From: Corynebacterium imitans
Lineage (GTDB): Bacteria; Actinomycetota; Actinomycetes; Mycobacteriales; Mycobacteriaceae
Reading direction: 5' to 3'
Length of the DNA stretch: 64,000 nucleotides
Assembly (NCBI RefSeq): GCF_000739455.1
Contig: NZ_CP009211.1
Span: 1,067,660-1,131,659, forward strand
Shown here: one piece after another, positions 11,128 to 21,755 of the stretch
Numbering within the stretch: the stretch's first letter is position 1
Layout: each line of letters starts with the position of its first letter
Position numbers and translations under genes: made by a program
Notes under the pieces: generated by a model
What the model was told of the DNA's origin: nothing
What the model saw: only the letters and a program-made list of their open reading frames with translations
Databases searched by the model: none

Positions 11128-11871
11128 TTAGGCTTGCACGTCGACGAAACGCAGGTACGCGATTGATGCGAGCCAGCCTGCCGCGGTGAGCAGCAGCGCA
11201 CTCGGGGCAATGCTGGCGAGCGTGCCTAAATCGAGCGCGTCTGAGCCCGCGACCGCGGTGCTGCCCATCCAGAGCGCCTTCGTCACACCGACGGGCGGGA
11301 GGACGAACTGCGCAGCTGTGACGCCGGCAGCGATCGTGCCGAAAGAAAGGATGCTCGCCATCACGCCGAGCGCGACCGGCATGGCGAAGTTGCGAATCAC
11401 CATGGAAGCGAAACTCTGCCACGCGGCGACTGCCGTTGCCGGAATCACGGCGAGCAGCGTAGAGGCGAGCAATGCTCGCGGAGGCAGGCCCGACAGCCCG
11501 GCGACCCAGCCGCCGATCGTGCTGAAGAGAATGAAGACGCACTGCATGAGGACTGTGAGCGCGACAATGACGGCGAGCTTGGCGGTAATCAGACTCGCGG
11601 CCGGCTGGGATGAGGTGAGCAGTATGTTCCAATTGCCGCCGCGGTGTTCCACCCGCCAGACGGCGGAGGCGAGGATGGCGATGCCTGCCACCATGAAGAG
11701 CATCCCGTAGAACAGCGTCGCTTGGGACCAGTAGCTGTGCCAGCCGGAGTCCAACACCCCGGAGTTGGCGGCGTAGTTGCCCGCACCGAAGACGACTGCG
11801 ATCAGGGGGATGGCAAGGGGGACGATGGCGATGTGTGCACGCCGGAGTTTAGCGAACTCGTTGAAAAGCAT
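11128..11871 (-). CDS. ABC-2 permease, lantibiotic-immunity (MutG-like)
   Basis: This 247-residue membrane protein has about six hydrophobic segments, an N-terminal amphipathic start (MLFNEFAKLRRAHI) and WNILLTSSQPAASLITAKL, typical of ABC-2 permeases of the lantibiotic self-protection type. It is the second permease of the operon. Its ATG at 11871 lies 2 nt after the previous stop, implying coupling. Together with the neighbouring permease and ATPase it probably exports or detaches an antimicrobial peptide at the membrane. The substrate is not known. Confidence 0.8.
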   Translation of the reverse strand: MLFNEFAKLRRAHIAIVPLAIPLIAVVFGAGNYAANSGVLDSGWHSYWSQATLFYGMLFMVAGIAILASAVWRVEHRGGNWNILLTSSQPAASLITAKLAVIVALTVLMQCVFILFSTIGGWVAGLSGLPPRALLASTLLAVIPATAVAAWQSFASMVIRNFAMPVALGVMASILSFGTIAAGVTAAQFVLPPVGVTKALWMGSTAVAGSDALDLGTLASIAPSALLLTAAGWLASIAYLRFVDVQA

Positions 11872-11873
11872 GG

Positions 11874-12620
11874 CTAGATTTCCTTCCCGTTGAGCGCGCG
11901 CGTCGCGAAGTAAAAGCCCGCGCCAAGCAGCGCGATGTAGACGCACCACAGCGCCCACCCCGGCTGCGTCGGTACGGGACCTGCGTCCGCGAAAGTGTAG
12001 GGGAGCAGCACGGCGAAATACCCGAAGGGGTTGATCGCGGCGAGCCAAGCGGGAGACAACAGCGAAACGATGCCGCAGAATCCGCCGACGACGCCGCACG
12101 CGAGCACTCCGATCTGCGATTCGGTCACCGCCGCGAGCAGGACCATGGCACCGGCGAGTGCGATGCTCGTGATGACAGCCGCGAGCGCGTAGAGTGCCCA
12201 GGCCCCGGCGGTGCTTCCGCTCGGCATCGGGGCCCCGAGCAGGACCGGAAACGCGATACACCCGCCGAACTCGAGCAGCTTGAGCGCGGCAATCAGGGGC
12301 GCGAGCACGCACAGCTTGCGGCGCAGCAGTGATCCTTGGCGGGTGCCCGCTACCGCGTTGAGCAGCCACCCGCCGCTTGCGTGTTCGTTGTCCACCGCGC
12401 GGCTGGCAAGCAGCGCCACCTGCAGCGGGGTAAGAAACGCCAGCGCCATCGCGACACCGATGAGCTGCCCAGACCACGCCCCGCCTGGATCGGCGACAAA
12501 GGTGTCCACCTGCCCATCGGCGAAGAGGTTCATCGACGCGAACAGCACGATGCCGAACGAAAGCAGCCCACCGAGCAGCAGGATACGCGTGCGCCGCAGT
12601 TTCAGGATCTCGACGTTCAT
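11874..12620 (-). CDS. ABC-2 permease, lantibiotic-immunity (MutE/EpiE-like)
   Basis: This 248-residue protein begins MNVEILKLRRTRILLLGG and has about six membrane spans. Features such as DNEHASGGWLLNAVAG after the second span are shared with MutE/EpiE immunity permeases. The ATG overlaps the ATPase stop codon (ATGA), so the two are translated together. It pairs with the downstream MutG-like permease to form the membrane part of the exporter. Confidence 0.8.
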   Translation of the reverse strand: MNVEILKLRRTRILLLGGLLSFGIVLFASMNLFADGQVDTFVADPGGAWSGQLIGVAMALAFLTPLQVALLASRAVDNEHASGGWLLNAVAGTRQGSLLRRKLCVLAPLIAALKLLEFGGCIAFPVLLGAPMPSGSTAGAWALYALAAVITSIALAGAMVLLAAVTESQIGVLACGVVGGFCGIVSLLSPAWLAAINPFGYFAVLLPYTFADAGPVPTQPGWALWCVYIALLGAGFYFATRALNGKEI

Positions 12621-13531
12621 GCGCTCAGGCCCTCCCGTCCCGTCATGCTGATGAAGATCTCCTCGAGGCTTCGGCGTGCCCGCACCACCTGGTGGATCGG
12701 GACGTCGTGGGCGACAAGCTGTGCGCACACCGCGGCGACGTCGTCGTCGCTGAGCCCGGGCACCTCCACGCCGCCGGAAACGATGCGTGGCTGTCGCTCA
12801 CGTAAAACCGAAGTGGCCGCAGTGACGGCAGGGGTTTGGATGAAGAGGTCGGGGAGGTGGGCGTCGAAAAGCTCGCGCTGCGAGCCCTGGAAGACCAGCT
12901 TTCCCTGGTTAATGATGCTCAGGCTCGTCGCCATCTTCTCAATTTCCGAAAGCAAATGGCTCGAGACGAGGACTGTGCGCCCCTCGTCGCGCGCAAGGCT
13001 GATGATGAGCTCGCGGATCTCCTCGATGCCGGCCGGGTCGAGACCGTTGGTTGGCTCGTCGAGAATGAGCAGCTGCGGGTCGCGCACAAGCGCGATCGCG
13101 ATGCCGAGACGCTGCTTCATACCGAGCGAATACTTCTTGACCTGCTTATCCATGTGGCGTTCAAGCCGCACGAGGCGCACCGCGCGCTGGGCATGCGCCG
13201 GATCGGCCTTGAAAAGTCTTGTGACGATCCGCATGTTCTCGGCACCCGTGAGATGCGGGTACGCCGCCGGCGACTCGATGAGCGAACCGATGTCGGCGAG
13301 CACCTCGCCGCGCGTGGCTCTCGTCATCGGCCGGCCCATGACGGTGATTTCGCCGGCGGTGGGAGTAGTCAGGCCGAGCAGCATCTTCATCGTCGTCGAC
13401 TTGCCGGAGCCATTCGGCCCCAGCAGCCCGTGCACCGCTCCCTGGGGTACTTCGAGCGCAAGCTTATCGACGACCGCCTGCTTACCGTAGGTCTTCGTCA
13501 GACCCCGCGTCGCAATAATTGGTGTATCCAT
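12617..13531 (-). CDS. ABC transporter ATPase, lantibiotic-protection type
   Basis: The 304-residue ATPase has Walker A GPNGSGKST, signature YSLGMKQRLGIA, Walker B LLILDEPTNGLDP and the switch SSHLLSEIEKMATSL. The C-terminal ending RARRSLEEIFISMTGREG is typical of BcrA/MutF-type exporters. I use ATG at 13531; GTG at 13540 is the in-frame alternative. It is encoded just after the response regulator gene, suggesting that the regulator pair controls the pump. The 12-bp motif at 12861-12872 is read here as ELFDA. Confidence 0.9.
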   Translation of the reverse strand: MDTPIIATRGLTKTYGKQAVVDKLALEVPQGAVHGLLGPNGSGKSTTMKMLLGLTTPTAGEITVMGRPMTRATRGEVLADIGSLIESPAAYPHLTGAENMRIVTRLFKADPAHAQRAVRLVRLERHMDKQVKKYSLGMKQRLGIAIALVRDPQLLILDEPTNGLDPAGIEEIRELIISLARDEGRTVLVSSHLLSEIEKMATSLSIINQGKLVFQGSQRELFDAHLPDLFIQTPAVTAATSVLRERQPRIVSGGVEVPGLSDDDVAAVCAQLVAHDVPIHQVVRARRSLEEIFISMTGREGLSA

Positions 13532-13591
13532 GGCTTCCACTCTCGCGGGGAGCGGCGGCGAAAACGTCGGAGCCGGGGACGATCTTTCGCG

Positions 13592-14287
13592 TCATACCTC
13601 GGGATGAGCGAGCAGATCGGCGCGGTCAACGAGGCCGGTGCGGTAGGCAAACAACGCCGCGTGTACGCGGTCGCGCGACTGCGTCTTCGCCAGGATACGA
13701 CCCACGTGTGTTTTCACCGTCGGCATGGAGATGAACATGCGCTCGGCGATCTCCGAGTTCGACCAGCCACGACCGATGGCGACGAGGACTTCGTGCTCGC
13801 GGGCGGTGAGCTCGTCCAGCGCGAGGCGGTCCGCTTTCGGGAGTGCGGGTGCTGTCTCCGTGTGGTTGGCGAGCCGGGAGATGATGCGCTTGGTGGCGCG
13901 CGGGGAGATGACGGCGTCGCCGGCGGCGACGGTGCGGATGGCGTCGAGAAGCACTTCGGGCTCAGCGTCTTTGAGGAGGAATCCGCTTGCGCCGCCGGAG
14001 AGTGCGTTGACCACGTAGTCCTCGTCGTCGAATGTGGTGAGGACGACCAACTTGGTCTCCGGGAAACGGCGGGCAAATTCGGCGGTGGCGGCGATGCCGT
14101 CGAGCACCGGCATCTGCACGTCCATGAGTACGAGGTCGACCGGGCGCTGCGCGTGTTGTTCGAGCGCCTCGGCACCGTTGGCAGCGAGCCACTCCACAGA
14201 CAGATCCGGCTGAGAGTCGATCACCCGCTGGATTCCGTGGAGGAACAGTGCTTGGTCATCGACGATACCGACGTGGATTGTGGTCAT
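13592..14287 (-). CDS. NarL-family response regulator
   Basis: The 231-residue regulator has an N-terminal receiver domain with acidic pocket VDDQ (D10, D11), phosphoacceptor D56 (LMDVQMPVLDG), the Thr switch in LTTFDDED and the lysine in GFLLKDAEP. A LuxR-type helix-turn-helix (LTAREHEVLVAIGRGWSNSEIA) is at the C-terminus. GGAGG lies 6 nt before its ATG, which overlaps the kinase stop codon by 4 nt. It forms a two-component pair with the upstream kinase and most likely controls the downstream ABC genes. The 12-bp motif (13941-13952) encodes LLDA here. Confidence 0.93.
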   Translation of the reverse strand: MTTIHVGIVDDQALFLHGIQRVIDSQPDLSVEWLAANGAEALEQHAQRPVDLVLMDVQMPVLDGIAATAEFARRFPETKLVVLTTFDDEDYVVNALSGGASGFLLKDAEPEVLLDAIRTVAAGDAVISPRATKRIISRLANHTETAPALPKADRLALDELTAREHEVLVAIGRGWSNSEIAERMFISMPTVKTHVGRILAKTQSRDRVHAALFAYRTGLVDRADLLAHPEV

Positions 14288-15432
14288 GTATGCCTCCTCA
14301 TGTCGGGAGCGGGGTACGGGACTCGGAGCGTGGCAGTCCAACGCTGCGGGTCGCTCGGACCGGCTTGCACCGACCCGCCGATGAGTGAGGTGCGCTCGCG
14401 CATCCCCCGCAGCCCCTGGCCGGCATGTTCCATTGGTGCCCCGGTGAAGGGGTTGGCCACCGTGATTACCAGTGCGTCGCTGTGCCACGCGACATCGAGC
14501 GCCGCAGAGCCATCGCCGTGTTTCAGCGCGTTTGTGAGCGCCTCTTGCACCACGCGCTGGACCGCCAGCGAGGTAGCCAGCGGCAGCTGCGCCGGAGGCG
14601 TGCCGGTGACCGTGTACTCCACGTCGAGGCCACCAAGCTGGCTCGTGCGGACGAGCTCGTCGAGATCAAGCGAGGAAGGCGAAGGCTCGACCGGGCGCGA
14701 CTCGGGTGTGCGAAGCAGCGCGACGACCTCGCGCATCTGAGACAGCGATTTCCGGCCAACCTCGCCGACGGTGCGCAGTGCCTCGTCCTTCTCCTCTGGC
14801 TCGCCGTAGCGGCCGCCGTCGGCCTGCGCGACCATCACGGTCAACGAGTGAGTGACCACGTCGTGGATCTCACGCGCGAGGAATGCGCGTTGCTCGGACA
14901 TGGCGTGCTCAAGTTCAGCCCGCTGTCGCTTCAGTGCCTGCTCCAGCTCACGAGCGGCGGCTTCCTCCGTCCGTCTGCGCAGCTCGCCGAGAAGCCCGGC
15001 CGCGACAAGCAGTGTGGCGCTCCACGCAAGGTAGGGGAGGCGCTCGTCGAGAGGCATGCTCCGCAGCACCGGCGAGACCAACGAGATCGCGAGGACATCG
15101 CCCACGATGACGACGGTGGCGGCGACATCGCGGAGCACGGGTGGCAAATTCCGGCGGATGAGGTACGCGGCAAACGTCGCCACGACAATATCCGTCACGG
15201 TCAAAAGTGGGCTCATCGCCCGCACCGCAAGCAGCGCTACGGCGATGAGCACCGTAGCCAACGGCCAGCGCCAGCGGGAAAACGGCGCGATGATCAGCCA
15301 CACAACACCAGCCACAATCGTCCACACCGGGACGGAGACGCTGACGACGCCAAGCAACGCAAATGCCGCCAACACGCCGGCGAGGATGAAGTCGCGCGTG
15401 CGGAGCTTCGGTGAGGGCGTCATCTGCGGCAT
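14284..15432 (-). CDS. Sensor histidine kinase (HisKA_3, NarX/DesK-like)
   Basis: The 382-residue kinase has about six membrane spans within the first 150 residues and no large extracellular domain, so it may sense a signal within the membrane. A short coiled coil (ELEQALKRQRAELEHAM) leads to the dimerisation box REIHDVVTHSLTVMV with phospho-accepting H190. The ATPase domain has QEALTNALKHG and GQGLRGMRERTSLIGG. It starts the five-gene operon kinase-regulator-ATPase-permease-permease. The start ATG has TAGGTT 6 nt upstream, pointing to a leaderless mRNA; ATG at 15423 is an alternative. Confidence 0.92.
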   Translation of the reverse strand: MPQMTPSPKLRTRDFILAGVLAAFALLGVVSVSVPVWTIVAGVVWLIIAPFSRWRWPLATVLIAVALLAVRAMSPLLTVTDIVVATFAAYLIRRNLPPVLRDVAATVVIVGDVLAISLVSPVLRSMPLDERLPYLAWSATLLVAAGLLGELRRRTEEAAARELEQALKRQRAELEHAMSEQRAFLAREIHDVVTHSLTVMVAQADGGRYGEPEEKDEALRTVGEVGRKSLSQMREVVALLRTPESRPVEPSPSSLDLDELVRTSQLGGLDVEYTVTGTPPAQLPLATSLAVQRVVQEALTNALKHGDGSAALDVAWHSDALVITVANPFTGAPMEHAGQGLRGMRERTSLIGGSVQAGPSDPQRWTATLRVPYPAPDMRRHT

Positions 15433-15438
15433 AGCCTT

Positions 15439-15444
15439 AACCTA
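15439..15444 (-). promoter_or_regulatory. -10 box TAGGTT for the kinase operon
   Basis: TAGGTT on the minus strand ends 6 nt before the kinase ATG, fitting a leaderless operon transcript. Confidence 0.35.
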
Positions 15445-15515
15445 GCGATAGGGCGCGCGGCATGCGTCATGCCACAGTATGATCCGGCGCGTTTTCCCCG
15501 CCCGCGCGCGGCGGG

Positions 15516-15521
15516 TACACT
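15516..15521 (+). promoter_or_regulatory. -10 box TACACT for mnmA
   Basis: TACACT ends 8 nt before the mnmA ATG. A second possible -10, TATGAT, lies at about 15477-15482. Confidence 0.35.
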
Positions 15522-15529
15522 TCCGCCAC

Positions 15530-16609
15530 ATGCGAGTACTAGCGGCGATGAGTGGGGGCGTGGACAGCTCGGTGGCGGCTGCGCGCCTGGTAGAGCAAGG
15601 CCACGACGTCGTCGGAGTGCACCTCGCCCTGTCGAAGGACGCGCAGCAGACCCGCGAGTCGGCCCGCGGCTGCTGCTCGCTCGAGGACTCCGCGGACGCG
15701 CGCCGGGTGTGCGACAAGCTGGGCATCCCGTTTTACGTGTGGGACTTCTCGGATCGCTTCAAAGAGGACGTGATTGATAATTTCGTCTGGTCCTACGAGC
15801 ACGGCGAGACCCCGAACCCGTGCCTGCGCTGCAACGAAAAGATCAAGTTCGCAGCCCTGCTTGAGCGCGCGGTGACCCTCGGCTTCGACGCGGTGGCCAC
15901 CGGCCACTACGCAATCATCGACGACGACGGCAACCTGCGGCGCTCCACCGACCCCAACAAGGACCAGTCCTACGTCCTCGGCGTGCTCACCCGCGATGAG
16001 CTCAACCGCTGTCTCTTCCCGGTCGGCGATACGGAGAAGCCGCAGATTCGCGAGGAGGCCGCTGCGTACGGCTTTTCGACGGCCACGAAACCGGATTCCT
16101 ACGACATCTGTTTTATCCCGGACGGCAACACGCAGGCCTTCCTCGGCCGCTCCATTGGCATGCGCCCCGGGCTGATCAAGGATCAGGACGGCACGGAGCT
16201 CAAGGAGCACGACGGCGCGTTCCAGTACACGATCGGCCAGCGCCGCGGACTGGATCTGCGAGTGCCGGCTGCCGACGGCAAGCCGCGCTACGTCACCGAC
16301 GTGGACACGGAAACCGGCACCGTGACCGTGGGCCCCCGCGAGGCGCTCAAGGTCCACCAGATCACCGCGGACCGGCTCAAGGTGCTTCACCCGGTCATGG
16401 AGGGCGAGTTTGAGGCGAATGTGCAGATTCGGGCGCACGGTGGCGTCGTCAAGTGCACTGCGCGCATCGGTGACGACCGCATGACCCTTGACCTGCACAC
16501 CCCGCTCGAGGGCGTGGCGCGCGGCCAGGCAGCGGTGCTTTACCTGCCGGATCCAGATGGCCTGGGCGATGTGGTGCTCGGCTCGGGAACAATCTGCGCG
16601 ACGGCCTAG
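15530..16609 (+). CDS. mnmA: tRNA-specific 2-thiouridylase MnmA
   Basis: MnmA adds sulfur to U34 of tRNA-Lys, -Glu and -Gln. The 359-residue protein has the PP-loop SGGVDSS (8-14), ATGHYAI, SYVLGVL, and the paired catalytic cysteines C101 (RCNEKIKF) and C194 (DICFIPDG). The C-terminus forms the usual beta-barrel region. An in-frame codon 51 bp upstream could start translation, but ATG at 15530 matches the family N-terminus and has a -10 box 8 nt before it. The cysteine desulfurase at 7953 is a likely sulfur source. The gene ends in CTAG shared with the converging PH-domain gene. Confidence 0.96.
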   Translation: MRVLAAMSGGVDSSVAAARLVEQGHDVVGVHLALSKDAQQTRESARGCCSLEDSADARRVCDKLGIPFYVWDFSDRFKEDVIDNFVWSYEHGETPNPCLRCNEKIKFAALLERAVTLGFDAVATGHYAIIDDDGNLRRSTDPNKDQSYVLGVLTRDELNRCLFPVGDTEKPQIREEAAAYGFSTATKPDSYDICFIPDGNTQAFLGRSIGMRPGLIKDQDGTELKEHDGAFQYTIGQRRGLDLRVPAADGKPRYVTDVDTETGTVTVGPREALKVHQITADRLKVLHPVMEGEFEANVQIRAHGGVVKCTARIGDDRMTLDLHTPLEGVARGQAAVLYLPDPDGLGDVVLGSGTICATA

Positions 16610-16980
16610 GACGCGCCGAACACGCAGGAGGCGATCAAGCGGTCGATGCCGCGGATATCGATCTCCTTGCCCAGGTTGATCTTGAAGTGGCCGACGTTGG
16701 TCCACAGCTCAAGTTCTGCGTTCCAGTCGAGCATCCTGCCGGCGTTTTCGGTCGACCACATGGTCACCGCTTTGAAGGGGATGGAATACATCTCGACCTT
16801 CTTGCCTGTCATGCCCTGCGCGTCGCGGATAATCAGGCGCTTGTTGGTAAACACGGCCGCGTCGCGGATTGTTTTGAACGCCTGGATAGCTTGTTCGCCG
16901 TGGGCGAGGATGTCCTGAATGTCGCTGGGGATAGGGCAGGGGGAGATGAAGGTCCAGCCCGTGAATTGTTCGAGAGCCAT
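16606..16980 (-). CDS. Small PH-domain protein (bPH_3 type)
   Basis: The 124-residue protein matches the bacterial PH-like family once called DUF1696: [19 protein letters not shown], then [41 protein letters not shown], and a closing helix [10 protein letters not shown]. It is a single beta-sandwich domain of unknown ligand, probably cytosolic. The minus-strand -10 TATGCT lies 6 nt before its ATG. Its stop codon interlocks with that of mnmA. Confidence 0.85.
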   Translation of the reverse strand: MALEQFTGWTFISPCPIPSDIQDILAHGEQAIQAFKTIRDAAVFTNKRLIIRDAQGMTGKKVEMYSIPFKAVTMWSTENAGRMLDWNAELELWTNVGHFKINLGKEIDIRGIDRLIASCVFGAS

Positions 16981-16986
16981 GCACAG

Positions 16987-16992
16987 AGCATA
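16987..16992 (-). promoter_or_regulatory. -10 box TATGCT for the PH-domain gene
   Basis: TATGCT ends 6 nt before the ATG at 16980. The two divergent genes here are only 37 bp apart, so each -35 would lie in or near the opposite gene. Confidence 0.4.
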
Positions 16993-17004
16993 CCCGCACG
17001 TCCG

Positions 17005-17010
17005 TATCAT
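17005..17010 (+). promoter_or_regulatory. -10 box TATCAT for the MetE-like gene
   Basis: TATCAT ends 7 nt before GTG at 17018, which supports this GTG as the start of a leaderless transcript. Confidence 0.4.
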
Positions 17011-17017
17011 CGGTGCC

Positions 17018-17869
17018 GTGAATGCAACTGCTTTTGGGCTTGGGCCCTTGCCCGGCGCGGATCTCGCGCAAGCCGCCGACGTCGTGCTTTCCGAGTCTCC
17101 GCTGCCGCATATCCCGCAGCTGCCGGAGCGCGGGGTGGGTTCGGATGCAATCGGGCGCACCACCGCGCTGCTGGATATCCCGATCGCGCCCGGGCCCCGT
17201 GGTTGGCGCGTCGCTGCCCGCAAGCGTGCCGACGCCGACCGCATGGCCCGCGACCTCGACGCGCTCGAGGTGGCCTGGCACGGCAAAACCGACACGGTCA
17301 AGGTGCAGCTGGTCGGCCCGTTTACGCTCGCCGCTGAGGTGGAGATGCCCAATGGACACCGCATGATCACCGACGACGGCGCGCTGCGCGATCTCACCGA
17401 CGCGCTACTCGAGGCCTGCGCCGCGCATCGTAGCGATGTCGCCTCCCGCTTCGGTTCAACCGTGCTGCAGCTCGACGAGCCGCTGTTGCCTGAGGTCACC
17501 GCCGGCACGCTCAAGGGCGCGACCGACTACGAAACCATCCGCGCTATCCACGAGCCGCAGGAAACCCTCGCGCGCTTCGGCGAACACCTGTTGCACACAC
17601 CGAAGCTTCTCGACGACACCCCGTGGCTCACCGTTGACCCCCGCACCTGCGACAAGGACGCGCTGGCTCGCTTGTTGGACCAGGGCAGCCGCATCGCGAT
17701 CCCGACAATGGCGCCGCGCGAGCTCTACTGCGTCTTCGACGAGCTGCAGATCGACCCGGCGCGCACCGTGATCGACGTGTATGCGGAGCCAGCGGACACG
17801 CTGGTTGCTACCGCGGCGAACTACCGTGCGGCCCGTGAGATGGCGGAAGAACTTAGCATGGAGGCATGA
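17018..17869 (+). CDS. Methionine synthase II (MetE C-terminal)-like protein
   Basis: This 283-residue protein has the fold features of the MetE catalytic half: VKVQLVGPFTLAAEV and FGSTVLQLDEPLLPEV correspond to conserved strands of cobalamin-independent methionine synthase, and TVDPRTCDKDAL follows. It is shorter than a MetE catalytic domain, and I do not see the HxC zinc-ligand pair needed for homocysteine activation. It may therefore be a stand-alone methyltransferase-like enzyme with another substrate, or an inactive relative. A similar gene precedes ligA in C. glutamicum. It is coupled to the next gene by an ATGA overlap. Confidence 0.72.
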   Translation: MNATAFGLGPLPGADLAQAADVVLSESPLPHIPQLPERGVGSDAIGRTTALLDIPIAPGPRGWRVAARKRADADRMARDLDALEVAWHGKTDTVKVQLVGPFTLAAEVEMPNGHRMITDDGALRDLTDALLEACAAHRSDVASRFGSTVLQLDEPLLPEVTAGTLKGATDYETIRAIHEPQETLARFGEHLLHTPKLLDDTPWLTVDPRTCDKDALARLLDQGSRIAIPTMAPRELYCVFDELQIDPARTVIDVYAEPADTLVATAANYRAAREMAEELSMEA

Positions 17870-18231
17870 GCGAACCGCTGACGTGGAGTAAGAAGCGACG
17901 CGACTATTCGACAGGCGTTACGTTCGGGGCGATGTTCTTCGTCGTCTTCGGTCTGCTGTTGGACGACCTCGTTATGGGCGTTGTCATCGGCGTAGTGTTC
18001 TTCATTGTCTTCTCGAACCCCTCAGAAAAACAAGCGGTGTCCTTCGATGGGCAGACACTGCGCTTGGTAGAAGACGATGAAACCACAGAGGTGCCTGCAG
18101 AACACATCGAGACCGTGGACCTGACGGACGGCGACATGATCGTGCGGACCAAGACTGGGGAGGTACACGCGCTGGAGTCTGATGACGACGGGCTGCGCGC
18201 GTTCGTCGAAAAGCTGCGAGAGGAGCTTTAG
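17866..18231 (+). CDS. Small membrane protein, unknown function
   Basis: The 121-residue protein has two adjacent hydrophobic spans (about residues 17-32 and 34-50) in FGAMFFVVFGLLLDD and MGVVIGVVFFIVF, followed by a soluble acidic domain of about 65 residues (LRLVEDDETTEVPAEHIETV) that may form a small beta domain like membrane-anchored PH proteins. The ATG overlaps the MetE-like stop codon. It converges on the exonuclease gene with a 4-nt overlap. I cannot assign a function. Confidence 0.7.
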   Translation: MSEPLTWSKKRRDYSTGVTFGAMFFVVFGLLLDDLVMGVVIGVVFFIVFSNPSEKQAVSFDGQTLRLVEDDETTEVPAEHIETVDLTDGDMIVRTKTGEVHALESDDDGLRAFVEKLREEL

Positions 18232-18902
18232 CCCACCATCGGCCAGCCCATGCTCACGTTGGACGCGTCGCGCCCGCGGGATTCTAGCCACTTCTTCAGG
18301 TCGGTCTGGATGCGGTAGTTCTCCACGGCCTGGTATTCCATGAGCTCGTCGGTGTCCATCTCCGCGAGCTCCGGCCATACCTTGCGCACTTGCTTCCACG
18401 CGATACGCGCCGCTGCCATCGCGTCCGAGGTGGCCTCGTGCGCGTTGTCTAGGCGCACCCCGTAATGCTCGCACAGCGCGCCCAGGTTGCGCTTGCCCTT
18501 GCGGTAGCGGTTGCGCGCCCTATCGATCAGCAGGGGATCAAACACTGGGCCGGTGACCGTGAAGTCGCCGGTGAGCGCGCGCAGCACGCTTAGGTCGTAG
18601 GGGGCGTTAAATACGATGAGGGTGAGCCCGTCCTCCCAGCCCTGCTTGATCGCGGCGACGGTCTCGTGCAGCACCTCGTCGTGGTCGCGGCCCTCGGCCC
18701 GCGCCTTTTCCGTGCTGATCCCGTGGACCGCGGCGGCCGCTTCGGGGATCTCCACGCCGGGGTCTGCCAGGGTCTCGTTGGCGGTGACCTCGCGCCCGTC
18801 GATACGCACCAGCGCGGAGGTGACAATGCGGGCCTCGCGCGGGTTGACCGAGGTAGTTTCCAGGTCGAAGGAGAGCATGCGGGACGCGTCGAAGTAAGCC
18901 AT
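18228..18902 (-). CDS. DEDDh 3'-5' exonuclease (DnaQ/epsilon-like)
   Basis: The 224-residue protein carries the three exonuclease motifs: Exo I FDLETTSVNP, Exo II NAPYDLSVL, and Exo III HEATSDAMAA with the catalytic histidine. It lacks a polymerase-binding tail, so it is a stand-alone proofreading-type or RNA-processing exonuclease. TATCAT on the minus strand lies 6 nt before its ATG. It is one of two DnaQ-like proteins in the window (the other at 55811). Confidence 0.9.
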   Translation of the reverse strand: MAYFDASRMLSFDLETTSVNPREARIVTSALVRIDGREVTANETLADPGVEIPEAAAAVHGISTEKARAEGRDHDEVLHETVAAIKQGWEDGLTLIVFNAPYDLSVLRALTGDFTVTGPVFDPLLIDRARNRYRKGKRNLGALCEHYGVRLDNAHEATSDAMAAARIAWKQVRKVWPELAEMDTDELMEYQAVENYRIQTDLKKWLESRGRDASNVSMGWPMVG

Positions 18903-18908
18903 GTTTGC

Positions 18909-18914
18909 ATGATA
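18909..18914 (-). promoter_or_regulatory. -10 box TATCAT for the exonuclease gene
   Basis: TATCAT ends 6 nt before the ATG at 18902. Confidence 0.4.
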
Positions 18915-18915
18915 G

Positions 18916-21488
<2,573 letters not shown>

Positions 21489-21499
21489 GTATGTCTTCT

Positions 21500-21514
21500 T
21501 TCGAGAATTCTAAA
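21500..21514. promoter_or_regulatory. AT-rich palindrome before the ArsR-type gene
   Basis: AGAATTCT is a perfect 8-bp palindrome inside TCGAGAATTCTAAAC. On the minus strand it reads TAGAATTC, the same 8-mer found before the serine hydrolase at about 22773. It is a candidate operator for autoregulation. Confidence 0.4.
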
Positions 21515-21755
21515 CACGCCGACATACCAATCGCCCGGCGGCAACGCCCACAAGCACCGACGCCCACGCTACGATCGCCCACCACAGCAAAATCGGCAGC
21601 TCAGCGCTGAAGTCCAACGGACTGGTCAGCAACCACACCACAACTGCGGTGAGGACCACGCTGAGCAGCGCGTGCCCGGGGCGCTTCGGTCCCCGCGTAA
21701 GTTTGATTGTTTCCCACGCCAACAGGGCGATGGAGACAACAACGAACGCGATCAT
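21510..21755 (-). CDS. Small two/three-span membrane protein
   Basis: The 81-residue protein is almost entirely hydrophobic, with spans at about 2-16 (IAFVVVSIALLAWET), 28-46 (ALLSVVLTAVVVWLLTS) and 54-75 (ILLWWAIVAWASVLVGVAAG). It overlaps the serine hydrolase stop codon by 4 nt (ATGA) and lies just before the ArsR-type gene. Its function is unknown; co-expression suggests a partner role for the hydrolase or regulator. Confidence 0.7.
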   Translation of the reverse strand: MIAFVVVSIALLAWETIKLTRGPKRPGHALLSVVLTAVVVWLLTSPLDFSAELPILLWWAIVAWASVLVGVAAGRLVCRRV

